Shown: piece by piece, positions 1-6,354 of the stretch
Layout: the number at the start of each line of letters is the position of its first letter
Position numbering within the stretch: position 1 is the first letter of the stretch
NCBI GenBank assembly: GCA_046590195.1
Contig: JBKJTP010000272.1
Coordinates: forward strand, 1-9,010
Reading direction: 5' to 3'
Length of the DNA: 9,010 bases
Source of the DNA: JBKJTP01 sp046590195
GTDB lineage: Bacteria; Bacteroidota; Ignavibacteria; Palsa-1295
Notes under the pieces: generated by a model
Databases searched by the model: none
Seen by the model: the letters and a program-made list of their open reading frames with translations, nothing else
Told to the model about the DNA's origin: nothing
Made by a program: the position numbers and the translations under genes

Positions 1-155
1 GCACCACACGCACGCGTGCGTGTGCTCCGAGAAGTCCGTTGTCACGATCGCGCAAAGCATGCTCAATCCCTTCTCGTTTTTGAAGAGCGTTGAGCATGCT
101 TTGCGCGATCGTGACAACGGACTTCTCGGAGCACACGCACGCGTGCGTGTGGTGC
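1..155. repeat. Perfect inverted repeat (fold-back), 66-bp arms and 23-bp loop, at the window edge
   Basis: Bases 1-66 are the exact reverse complement of bases 90-155, with 67-89 as the loop. Pairing runs to the first base of the window, so the arm may once have been longer. The right arm and the loop encode sensible Wzi-like protein (PFSFLKSVEHALRDRDN), while the left arm read in the same frame gives unrelated residues (MCSEKSVVTIAQ). The left arm is therefore best read as an inverted copy of the right arm, from amplification or assembly chimerism at a contig end. A real hairpin end or a recent inverted duplication in the cell is possible but less likely. Confidence 0.95.
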
Positions 156-766
156 CGGGTGTGGAGTTGCGCGGACAGGTGCTGATGGATGATGTTGTAG
201 CTAGCCGCATCGGCGAAGGTTACTGGAGCAACAAGTTCGCATGGCAGGCCGGCGCGATGTGGGCGGCGCCACTGGGTATCAACGATATCGACGTGATGCT
301 CGAATGGACACGCGTCGAGCCATACATGTATTCGCATTTCGGCCCTCAGAACGCATTCTCGACAAGCAGCACCATCCTCGGCTCGCAGATCGGACCCAAC
401 GCGATCAGCTGGTGGGGACGCATGCATTGGTCAATTACGCGTGACCTGATCGCAGATATCGATCTTCAACTGATCCAGCGCGGCGAGAATAGATACGATT
501 CAACCGGAAAGTTGATCTTCAATGCCGGCAGCGATTTCGAACAGTCTGTGCAGGGCACGGATGGAGATCGCGAGACCTACATTCTCGATGGACAACGAGT
601 TAATATTCTCTCAGTAAGCGCTTACGTCCAGTACGAGCCCTGGCGTGGTTTTCAGTTCTTTGCGCGTGGAACAAAGAAGCAAGCTGAGTACTTGAATGGG
701 ATTCCGCTCAACCCGAAGGAGCAATCTGAATCCATGCTCTCTATTGGTGCGCGAGCGCTTTTTTAA
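68..766 (+). CDS. Wzi-like capsule assembly outer-membrane protein, 5' end missing
   Basis: This is the C-terminal 232 residues of an outer-membrane beta-barrel of the capsule assembly Wzi type. Wzi in enteric bacteria binds capsule at the outer surface; FCB-group relatives lie in polysaccharide loci. Visible family-like stretches are FLKSVEHALRDRDN near the start of the fragment, then a VEPYMYSHFGP stretch, then LGSQIGPNAISWWG. Alternating polar/hydrophobic strands rich in Trp and Tyr follow. The protein ends in ARALF; a terminal Phe is the usual signal for barrel insertion. The frame is open upstream to a GTG at 20, but residues before about base 67 come from the inverted copy at the window edge and should be discarded. 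The real start and signal peptide are off the window. Family call is from motif recall only. Confidence 0.75.
   Translation, partial: PFSFLKSVEHALRDRDNGLLGAHARVRVVPGVELRGQVLMDDVVASRIGEGYWSNKFAWQAGAMWAAPLGINDIDVMLEWTRVEPYMYSHFGPQNAFSTSSTILGSQIGPNAISWWGRMHWSITRDLIADIDLQLIQRGENRYDSTGKLIFNAGSDFEQSVQGTDGDRETYILDGQRVNILSVSAYVQYEPWRGFQFFARGTKKQAEYLNGIPLNPKEQSESMLSIGARALF
132..151. repeat. 20-bp perfect palindrome of alternating pyrimidine-purine
   Basis: The sequence CACACGCACGCGTGCGTGTG equals its own reverse complement and alternates pyrimidine and purine at every base, a pattern known to favour Z-DNA or cruciform structure. It lies inside the wzi-like gene and encodes part of a beta-strand-like AHARVRV stretch. 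A second copy at 5-24 exists only because of the terminal fold-back. No regulatory role can be shown. Confidence 0.8.
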
Positions 767-797
767 GAGCTCTGCGCGAGCGCTCTTTTAAGAGTTC
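748..797. repeat. Imperfect tandem duplication, two 25-bp units, across the wzi stop codon
   Basis: Units 748-772 and 773-797 match at 23 of 25 bases, differing at the 13th and 23rd positions. The first unit carries the last codons and the TAA stop (764-766) of the wzi-like gene; the second lies wholly in the gap behind it. Because the stop is in the first unit, the duplication leaves the protein unchanged. It looks like a replication-slippage duplication that has since drifted at two bases. Confidence 0.85.
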
Positions 798-814
798 TAA
801 TGTGTAGCTCTTAA
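765..814 (+). terminator. Possible weak hairpins after the wzi-like gene
   Basis: Two short stems can form. AAGAGC (765-770) pairs with GCTCTT (782-787) around an 11-nt loop and runs into TT. TTAAGAG (788-794) pairs with CTCTTAA (808-814) around a 13-nt loop. The stems are short and AT-rich and the T-run after the first is only four bases, so this is at best a weak intrinsic terminator. The rest of the gap to 874 shows no convincing promoter, small gene or RNA. Confidence 0.25.
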
Positions 815-874
815 CTCTGATCCAGAACCAAGCATCCTACTTCCGGCGAGCCCAGCCTTCAGTTCAGACACCCA

Positions 875-2128
875 ATGATCCAAACCCCATCGAATGTGAG
901 TACTGCAAAAGACGTCCTGCGTGAACGGGTCGAGGTAGCTGCCGGTGCATCAGTCTCACCAAAGCTCTCTGAACTCACACCTTCCCGCGTTGCATGGGTA
1001 AGCACGGTGAGCCTGTTGATCCGCCATAGGATACTGATCGCAATTGTTGCACTTATCGTCACGGTCGCCACAGGCATCTATGCGTTTTCGCTACCAAACG
1101 TCTATACTGCAACGACGATCGTCCTACCGCCGCGTAAGGCAAGTAGCGGCATGCTCGATAACATCGCATCGGGATTGTCTTCTACGATCAAGGATCTCGG
1201 TATCACGAGGCTCGGTGGTTCTGAGGGTGGTGCATATACGCCGTTATCGTTGATCAATAGCCGATCGATCCGCGAACAATTGATCAAGGAGTTCGACCTT
1301 GTCAAGCGCTATGAAGCTCCGAATATTGAGGCCGCCGATAAGGTCTTCTTTTCAAATTTGAACGCGAAGACGACAGAGTTTGCAACATTCAGCGTAGGAT
1401 TTACGGACGAGGATCCCAAGCTTGCTGCCCGAGTTGCGAACCGCGCGATCGAGCTAGTGAACGAGACGAGCACACGATTGGCGCAAGAAGAAGCGAAGAA
1501 TAATCTGCAGCAAGTGGAGAAACGGTACGAGAAGTCCATCGCTGATCTGGAGACCGCGGAGGCCGATCTTGCTGCATTCCAGCGAAAGTACGGTGTCTAC
1601 TCGATGCCTGAACAGGCGAAGGCGCAGGCTGAGGCGATCGCTTCGATCGAGCAGCAGAAGTACACCACAGAGGTGCAGGTCTCGATGCTCGAGCAACTCT
1701 ACGGCAGCAACTCGCCGGAGGTCAATGCGATGCGCAGCAGCATCACCGAGCTTAATCAGAAATTGAATGATCTTCGCAATTCGCCTGATGCAAACTCAAG
1801 CTTTGTTGCTAGCAAGCTCATGCCTGACGTTGCAATGGACTACTTACGCACTATGCGCGAAGTGGAGATCCAGTCGAAACTCAAGGCGTTCATGATCCCA
1901 TCATATGAGCAGGCGAAGCTCGATGTATCAAAGCAGACGGTTGCATTCCTGACGCTCGATCCCGCTGTGCCGCCACTGACAAAGTCGGGCCCACGACGCT
2001 CGGCGATGCTAGCCATTGGATTGCTCGGCAGCGTGATCCTTACATCCTTCCTGATCCTGAACTTCTACAAGTTGCGTGCGATAAAGGGCCGCTTCCAGAA
2101 CGATCGGTCGGCACTGGGACTGCGATAA
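875..2128 (+). CDS. Wzz-type polysaccharide chain-length determinant (PCP family)
   Basis: A 417-residue inner-membrane polysaccharide co-polymerase that would set the chain length made by the downstream polymerase. The layout is classic: a cytoplasmic N-terminus (1-50), a first membrane helix (about 53-72), then FSLPNVYTATTIVLPP as in Wzz N-terminal domains. A large periplasmic region follows with heptad-like Glu/Lys/Gln-rich coiled coil (about 203-265 and 285-302). A Pro-rich stretch LDPAVPPLTKSGPRR (361-375) precedes the second helix (about 377-397) and a short basic tail. There is no Walker A motif or tyrosine cluster, so no fused BY-kinase domain as in Wzc. The ATG at 875 gives a complete N-terminus but has no SD sequence before it. 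It opens the tight run of genes and ends 10 nt before the polymerase gene. Confidence 0.9.
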   Translation: MIQTPSNVSTAKDVLRERVEVAAGASVSPKLSELTPSRVAWVSTVSLLIRHRILIAIVALIVTVATGIYAFSLPNVYTATTIVLPPRKASSGMLDNIASGLSSTIKDLGITRLGGSEGGAYTPLSLINSRSIREQLIKEFDLVKRYEAPNIEAADKVFFSNLNAKTTEFATFSVGFTDEDPKLAARVANRAIELVNETSTRLAQEEAKNNLQQVEKRYEKSIADLETAEADLAAFQRKYGVYSMPEQAKAQAEAIASIEQQKYTTEVQVSMLEQLYGSNSPEVNAMRSSITELNQKLNDLRNSPDANSSFVASKLMPDVAMDYLRTMREVEIQSKLKAFMIPSYEQAKLDVSKQTVAFLTLDPAVPPLTKSGPRRSAMLAIGLLGSVILTSFLILNFYKLRAIKGRFQNDRSALGLR

Positions 2129-2138
2129 GAGATCACTT

Positions 2139-3623
2139 ATGACGTCGCTCGCGCCCGATATTGTCTTCCTGCACAAGGAGAAGCCTTTGACGCCATGGAT
2201 CTTGGCGATGATCGCTCTGTGCGTTTGCATCCCTTTTATCGGCGGGCTATTTCTTAATGTACCTGTGATCGTCTTCGCGATCCTGCCGATCGCGATATCA
2301 CTGGGGCTCTACCTCGCTCGATCTGGAACGGCAGCTCTGTATGGGATGCTCGGCGCCATGCTTGTGCTCTCGTTTCGATTGGTCTCGACTCGCGGGACGG
2401 ATCCGTTCGATCTCCTGATGGGAGCGATCATCGGCGGTATCACGCTCAGTTGGGGTTTGCGGTTCCTGTTGATAGAGCGGGCCTCCGTGACATATGCTGT
2501 TCCGCAGTTGCTTGGTGCACTGTACCTCATGTGGGGTCTTTTCACAGGTCTTGGTGGCATCCTGTGGTGGAACAACACCTTCAATGACTGGGCACGTGAG
2601 TTTCTCATCCAATGCCCGCTTCTGATCCTTCCGCTGCTGTATTCCCGCTTTTTCGAAGCGGATACAGAAACAGAGCGCCAACTTCACCGGGTGGTGTTCT
2701 TTACAGCTATAGCGATGATGTGCGCTTCGGTTTTTAAGTACGTCCTTATTCTCACTACTTCTGCTTACGCATATCAGATCGGCAGACTGGCGGATGAGCC
2801 CTCTGCTGCAATGATCATGATCTTCCTCAGCGTAGCGTTTGCGCTCTATCAGATCAAGTGGGTTCCGATGCTTGTACAGATCGGGCTTGGCGTATTTTCA
2901 TTTGCCATATTGCTGCTATCGGGGTATCGCACGTTGTGGGCCGCTGCGGCCATTGGTGTGATCACGCTCATCTTTATGGTGAGGCAGGAACAACGTCGCA
3001 ATGCTATCCGATATCTGACCTACCTTTCAGGTTCGCTCCTGGCAATTGGTACGTATCTGTTCTTTGCGGTCAAGTTGTTTAACATCTATGTGATGATGAC
3101 GTGGGATCGAATTCTGTCATCAACCCAACTCTCCACCGATCCTTCACTGGTCAATCGATATATCGAGAGTGATGCTGTTAAGTCTACGATAGCAAATTCG
3201 CCGATTGTTGGCTTCGGCTACGGTTCGCAATATCAAACATTCGATTGGCTGCTTGGCTATTCGTACAACACCGGCTTTTCGCATAACGGGTACTACTTTG
3301 TAGCACTCAAGACCGGGTTGATCGGCTTCTCCCTCATCTTTACTGCGTACATCTGGTTCATGGTAAAGGCGTTCAAGATGGCTCGAGACTTGAGCGAGTC
3401 ATTTCGTACGCGAGCTATCGCGTCGGTCGCGTTCTGCTATCTGGCCAGCCAGCTGATCGCTAATTCAACATTAAACATCTTTGGTGAGCGCAAGGTTATG
3501 ATGTGGGTAGGACTTTCCTGGGCCTTCATCCTTTCCCGAGAGATCAAAAAGCGCTTTGATGACAAGAGGCAGGCGGAGCGATCCGATGATCCCGCTTTGC
3601 AAGCATTGCCCGCGGAGGCATGA
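2139..3623 (+). CDS. Wzy/WaaL-type O-antigen polymerase or ligase
   Basis: A 494-residue polytopic inner-membrane protein with roughly 12-14 hydrophobic segments. It fits the Wzy/WaaL ligase-polymerase superfamily, which transfers undecaprenyl-linked glycan in the periplasm. Visible signatures are an Arg after a helix (SGYRTLWAAA, R263) and a periplasmic region with NRYIESDAVKSTIANSPIVGFGYG (339-362, the R-x-n-n-PxxGxGxG pattern of the Wzy_C domain). H382-N383 follows in FSHNGYYFVALKTGLIGF, like the conserved His-Asn of the family. Polymerase and ligase cannot be separated by sequence alone; lying between a Wzz and a Wzx favours polymerase (Wzy). The stop overlaps the next start by ATGA, which suggests translational coupling. 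Confidence 0.88.
   Translation: MTSLAPDIVFLHKEKPLTPWILAMIALCVCIPFIGGLFLNVPVIVFAILPIAISLGLYLARSGTAALYGMLGAMLVLSFRLVSTRGTDPFDLLMGAIIGGITLSWGLRFLLIERASVTYAVPQLLGALYLMWGLFTGLGGILWWNNTFNDWAREFLIQCPLLILPLLYSRFFEADTETERQLHRVVFFTAIAMMCASVFKYVLILTTSAYAYQIGRLADEPSAAMIMIFLSVAFALYQIKWVPMLVQIGLGVFSFAILLLSGYRTLWAAAAIGVITLIFMVRQEQRRNAIRYLTYLSGSLLAIGTYLFFAVKLFNIYVMMTWDRILSSTQLSTDPSLVNRYIESDAVKSTIANSPIVGFGYGSQYQTFDWLLGYSYNTGFSHNGYYFVALKTGLIGFSLIFTAYIWFMVKAFKMARDLSESFRTRAIASVAFCYLASQLIANSTLNIFGERKVMMWVGLSWAFILSREIKKRFDDKRQAERSDDPALQALPAEA
3614..3618 (+). promoter_or_regulatory. GGAGG possible ribosome binding site before the flippase gene
   Basis: GGAGG ends one base before the ATG at 3620, too close for normal use with that codon. 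It lies 10 nt before an in-frame GTG at 3629, the same spacing as the SD/TTG pair at the last gene of the window. It therefore either serves a start at 3629, making the flippase three residues shorter, or occurs by chance as Ala-Glu-Ala codons. Confidence 0.3.
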
Positions 3624-5110
3624 ACGCTGTGTCGCTATCAGCCCGACTTACACGTGCGGCAGCAGGCGGGATGTTCTACGCTGTGTTGGCTAATGCCGTG
3701 ATCTATATTGGACAGATCATTATCGCGCGCGAACTCACCCGTTCTGATTACGCAACGTTCAGTGTTGTCGTCTCACTGATCTCACTCATTGGCATGCTCG
3801 CGGATCTTGGCTGGACGCCACAGCTCATCAAACGATTCGCTGAAGCCGAATCTGAGCTTGCACAAGGACAAGCTGATCGTCGCGGTGCATTGTTTGGTAC
3901 CGGCCTCGCAGCGAAGATCGTCTTGTCCATTCTTGCAGGTATGCTCGGAGTTGCGGTTGCGTTCGTGATATACGGCCCATCGATCGCAAATCTTGTCATG
4001 ATCGGGACAGCAACGTTCTTCTTCAGCTCGCGCCTCATTGTGCTCAGAACCGTACTCGAGTCATTTGCGCGTGCAGAGGGCAAGTTTGATCTGGTGCTGA
4101 AGTTCGCTGCGATCGATGCAATCGTCTTCGGTACGCTGCTCTATCTGTGGTCGTTCGCGGGCCTTTCACTTACGACAGTTGTAGCGATCTATAGTCTCTG
4201 CCACATACCTGGGTTTATCTTCCTGGCGAGCTATATCAAGAAGGTGATCGCTTCAAGCAACATCAAGCTGTCCTTTGACCGAGCGCTTGTCAAGGATCTC
4301 TTCTTCACGTCGTTTCCGGTAACGCTAGGCATCGGCTTCCTGGCGATTCATAATATGGCCGATACGCTGATACTCGAGCGACTAAGCAACGATCAGCAGG
4401 TCTCTGCCTACGCCGCAAGCTTTCGCATTATGGCTGGGCTGATGTTCCTGCCGGTGGTGCTCACGGGTGTTGTCATCCCTGAGTTCGTGAAGCTCCTCAA
4501 GCAACAGGCCAATGAACGCGCGGAGAAGCTTGCGCAGTTATCATTGCAAGCGTTGATCTCCGGAGCGATCTTCATTGCATTACTTATCTCGTCGCTTGCA
4601 CCGATCATCGTCGATCTCGTACTTGGCAAGCAGTACAGCGATACCTGGCAGCTTGTCATCATCTTTGGTTGGCTGTTCCTACCGATCGTGTTCGTGAGTC
4701 TGGTGCTGGAGTTGGGTATTGCTGTCGGTAAGCAGCGAATGTTCGGGGCGTACGCGATCGTGCTTGCAGCCGTGACGATCATTGGCGATCTGCTTGTTGC
4801 GGGGCCCTATGGTGCTCTCGGGGTAACGACCGTGAAGTTCGTTGCGATGATCTGTGGATGTGGTGTGATCGCATGGATCAGCATGCGTGATCCGATCCTG
4901 CGGAGCATCTTCAGCGGAATGAGTTGGATGAAGAATATCTTGTCGCTTGTACTTCCGCTGATAGTGTTAGCTCTTTTGATGTCGCTGAATATACCTACCG
5001 TAGTAGCAGGGATCATCACAGCCATCGCATTCCTTGGATGGTCTATCTGGTCGAAGCTCATCGATCTTGATCGTCTCTCTTCGCTCGTTAGATCCATCAC
5101 GGCGCGATGA
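3620..5110 (+). CDS. Wzx-type lipid-linked oligosaccharide flippase (MOP superfamily)
   Basis: A 496-residue, very hydrophobic protein with about 14 predicted membrane helices spread over its whole length, the pattern of polysaccharide (PST/Wzx) flippases of the MOP superfamily. It would move the undecaprenyl-diphosphate-linked repeat unit from the cytoplasmic to the periplasmic face. The start region GMFYAVLANAVIYIGQIIIARELTRSDYATFSVV (17-50) has the typical first-helix pattern followed by a basic/acidic loop and the tyrosine-rich entry to helix 2, and LADLGWTPQLIKRFAE (60-75) is the usual loop after helix 2. The ATG overlaps the stop of the polymerase gene by 4 nt and its own stop overlaps the next ATG by 4 nt. 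A GTG three codons in is an alternative start. The context of polymerase upstream and glycosyltransferases downstream supports Wzx over a drug exporter. Confidence 0.88.
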   Translation: MNAVSLSARLTRAAAGGMFYAVLANAVIYIGQIIIARELTRSDYATFSVVVSLISLIGMLADLGWTPQLIKRFAEAESELAQGQADRRGALFGTGLAAKIVLSILAGMLGVAVAFVIYGPSIANLVMIGTATFFFSSRLIVLRTVLESFARAEGKFDLVLKFAAIDAIVFGTLLYLWSFAGLSLTTVVAIYSLCHIPGFIFLASYIKKVIASSNIKLSFDRALVKDLFFTSFPVTLGIGFLAIHNMADTLILERLSNDQQVSAYAASFRIMAGLMFLPVVLTGVVIPEFVKLLKQQANERAEKLAQLSLQALISGAIFIALLISSLAPIIVDLVLGKQYSDTWQLVIIFGWLFLPIVFVSLVLELGIAVGKQRMFGAYAIVLAAVTIIGDLLVAGPYGALGVTTVKFVAMICGCGVIAWISMRDPILRSIFSGMSWMKNILSLVLPLIVLALLMSLNIPTVVAGIITAIAFLGWSIWSKLIDLDRLSSLVRSITAR

Positions 5111-6336
5111 AGATACTCCAGATCGCGCCACGCTTGCCCTATCCGCTCACGGACGGAGGCGCTGTCGGTATCTTCAAAGCGACCGAAGCGACAGCACGAG
5201 CAGGTGCGGAGATCACTTTCGTGACATACCCTGAGACCGATCTCGCAGTTACGAAGGAGGGCGTCGAGAAGCTTTCGCAATTCGCGAAGGTGCATCTCGT
5301 CGATAAGCAGCTGCCCTCACGAAATCGTACGCTCGTTAAGACGATCGTGAAGGGAGCGTATCCTGTCGAGCGGAGGATGATGCCCGAGATGTTCGAGTTG
5401 CTTCGCTCGCTTGTTACACAAGAGCAATTCGATCTCGTGCATGTCGATCACGCTCACATGGGGAAGTATGCGATCTGGCTAAAACAGGAGTTCGGTCTGC
5501 CGTACCTCTTACGCGAGCACAACTTCGAGGCGTTGATCTACGAGCGTTTTGCATCCGTGCAACGCAATCCGCTCAAGAAGCTAGTTGCGAGCATCCATGG
5601 CAAACGCTTGCGACAAGAGGAGCTGAGATTCATCCGCGAGGCAACGCACGTAGTCCCCATCACTCAGGAGGATCGCGATCTGATGCGAAGCGCGGTGCCG
5701 GTGCAAGCGTACACGGTAATCCCAGCAGGCGTCGACGTAGAGTATTTCCAGCCCACTGATCCTGCCCTGATCGACCCAAAGCTGGTGCTATGGGTTGGGG
5801 GACTCGGTTGGGACCCGAACCATGAGGCGGTCGAATATTTCGTACGAGAGGTCTGGCCGAGGATCTCGGCAGATCTCCCAGAGCTTCGCTTTCAATTGGT
5901 CGGCGACGGAACCGAGAGGTTTGCAGGTCAACCGGGCGCCTCGGTGGTAGGGCATGGGCGCGTGCCCGATATCCGGCCGTTCATGGCAAGGGCATCGGTC
6001 ATGCTGGTCCCGCTGAGAGTAGGGGGGGGAATGCGGCTGAAGATCTTGGATTTCCTTGCTGCAGGGAAGGCGGTCGTCTCGACGTCAATCGGAGCAGAGG
6101 GCAACATCGCGCAGCCGGGTCGCGACCTGCTCATCGCAGATACCTCAGAGGCCCTAGCAACCGCTGTGAAGCGGGTGATTCAGGACGCTGAGCTGAGCCA
6201 GAGTCTCGGCGTTGCGGGCCGCGAACTCGTTGAAAATCACTATGCCTGGGGAAAAATTGGGCAGGCGTTTATGGCGCTTTATGAGGGGGTCGGAGCGGGC
6301 AAAACCGCACCTATTTCAGCCCTTGAAGAGTTATAG
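5107..6336 (+). CDS. GT4-type (glycosyltransferase group 1) family protein
   Basis: A 409-residue soluble, GT-B-fold glycosyltransferase, probably retaining, adding one sugar of the repeat unit on the cytoplasmic face. The N-terminal Rossmann domain starts with MKILQIAPRLPYPLTDGG (1-18, acceptor-side glycine loop) and contains LLREHNFEAL (134-143). The linker VIPAGVDVEYFQP (204-216) leads into the C-terminal nucleotide-sugar domain with VLWVGGLGWDPN (227-238), then LVGDG (264-268). The donor-binding stretch is VPLRVGGGMRLKILDFLAAGKAVVST (301-326) with R310 and K312. An Asp (D315) sits where many relatives have the second Glu of the EX7E pattern; Asp also occurs there in relatives. Donor and acceptor sugars cannot be told. 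The three Gly codons of GGGM form an 8-G run. The start overlaps the flippase stop (ATGA). No SD is seen. Confidence 0.9.
   Translation: MKILQIAPRLPYPLTDGGAVGIFKATEATARAGAEITFVTYPETDLAVTKEGVEKLSQFAKVHLVDKQLPSRNRTLVKTIVKGAYPVERRMMPEMFELLRSLVTQEQFDLVHVDHAHMGKYAIWLKQEFGLPYLLREHNFEALIYERFASVQRNPLKKLVASIHGKRLRQEELRFIREATHVVPITQEDRDLMRSAVPVQAYTVIPAGVDVEYFQPTDPALIDPKLVLWVGGLGWDPNHEAVEYFVREVWPRISADLPELRFQLVGDGTERFAGQPGASVVGHGRVPDIRPFMARASVMLVPLRVGGGMRLKILDFLAAGKAVVSTSIGAEGNIAQPGRDLLIADTSEALATAVKRVIQDAELSQSLGVAGRELVENHYAWGKIGQAFMALYEGVGAGKTAPISALEEL
6022..6029 (+). repeat. Run of eight G inside the glycosyltransferase active-site codons
   Basis: Codons GGG GGG GGA for Gly306-308 give an unbroken G8. 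Loss of one G would bring a TGA into frame within four codons after the tract. Gain of one would run out of frame to a TGA at about 6189. Either would remove the donor-binding half of the enzyme. As read, the frame is intact. Confidence 0.95.
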
Positions 6337-6354
6337 TCCCGCACCCGATATTTG

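Noticed and set aside
20..67. GTG start at 20 as the true N-terminus of the wzi-like gene
   Set aside because: These codons lie in the inverted copy of 90-155 and encode no signal peptide or family-like sequence; the real 5' end is missing.
798..874. Promoter boxes upstream of the wzz gene
   Set aside because: A TAATGT-like hexamer is present but no matching upstream box at proper spacing, in either the sigma-70 or the Bacteroidota pattern.
1632..1641. GCGATCGC as a cyanobacterial HIP1-type repeat
   Set aside because: The full octamer was noticed only here; the excess is of the GATC core, not of HIP1.
4807..5295. 162-residue open frame on the - strand across the flippase/glycosyltransferase junction
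   Set aside because: It is antisense to two well-supported genes and has no recognisable domain, so it is a shadow.
6019..6051. Asp315 in place of Glu in the GT4 donor-binding motif as a sign of an inactive enzyme
   Set aside because: KILD in place of KILE also occurs in intact relatives of this group as far as I recall, and the surrounding motif is complete.
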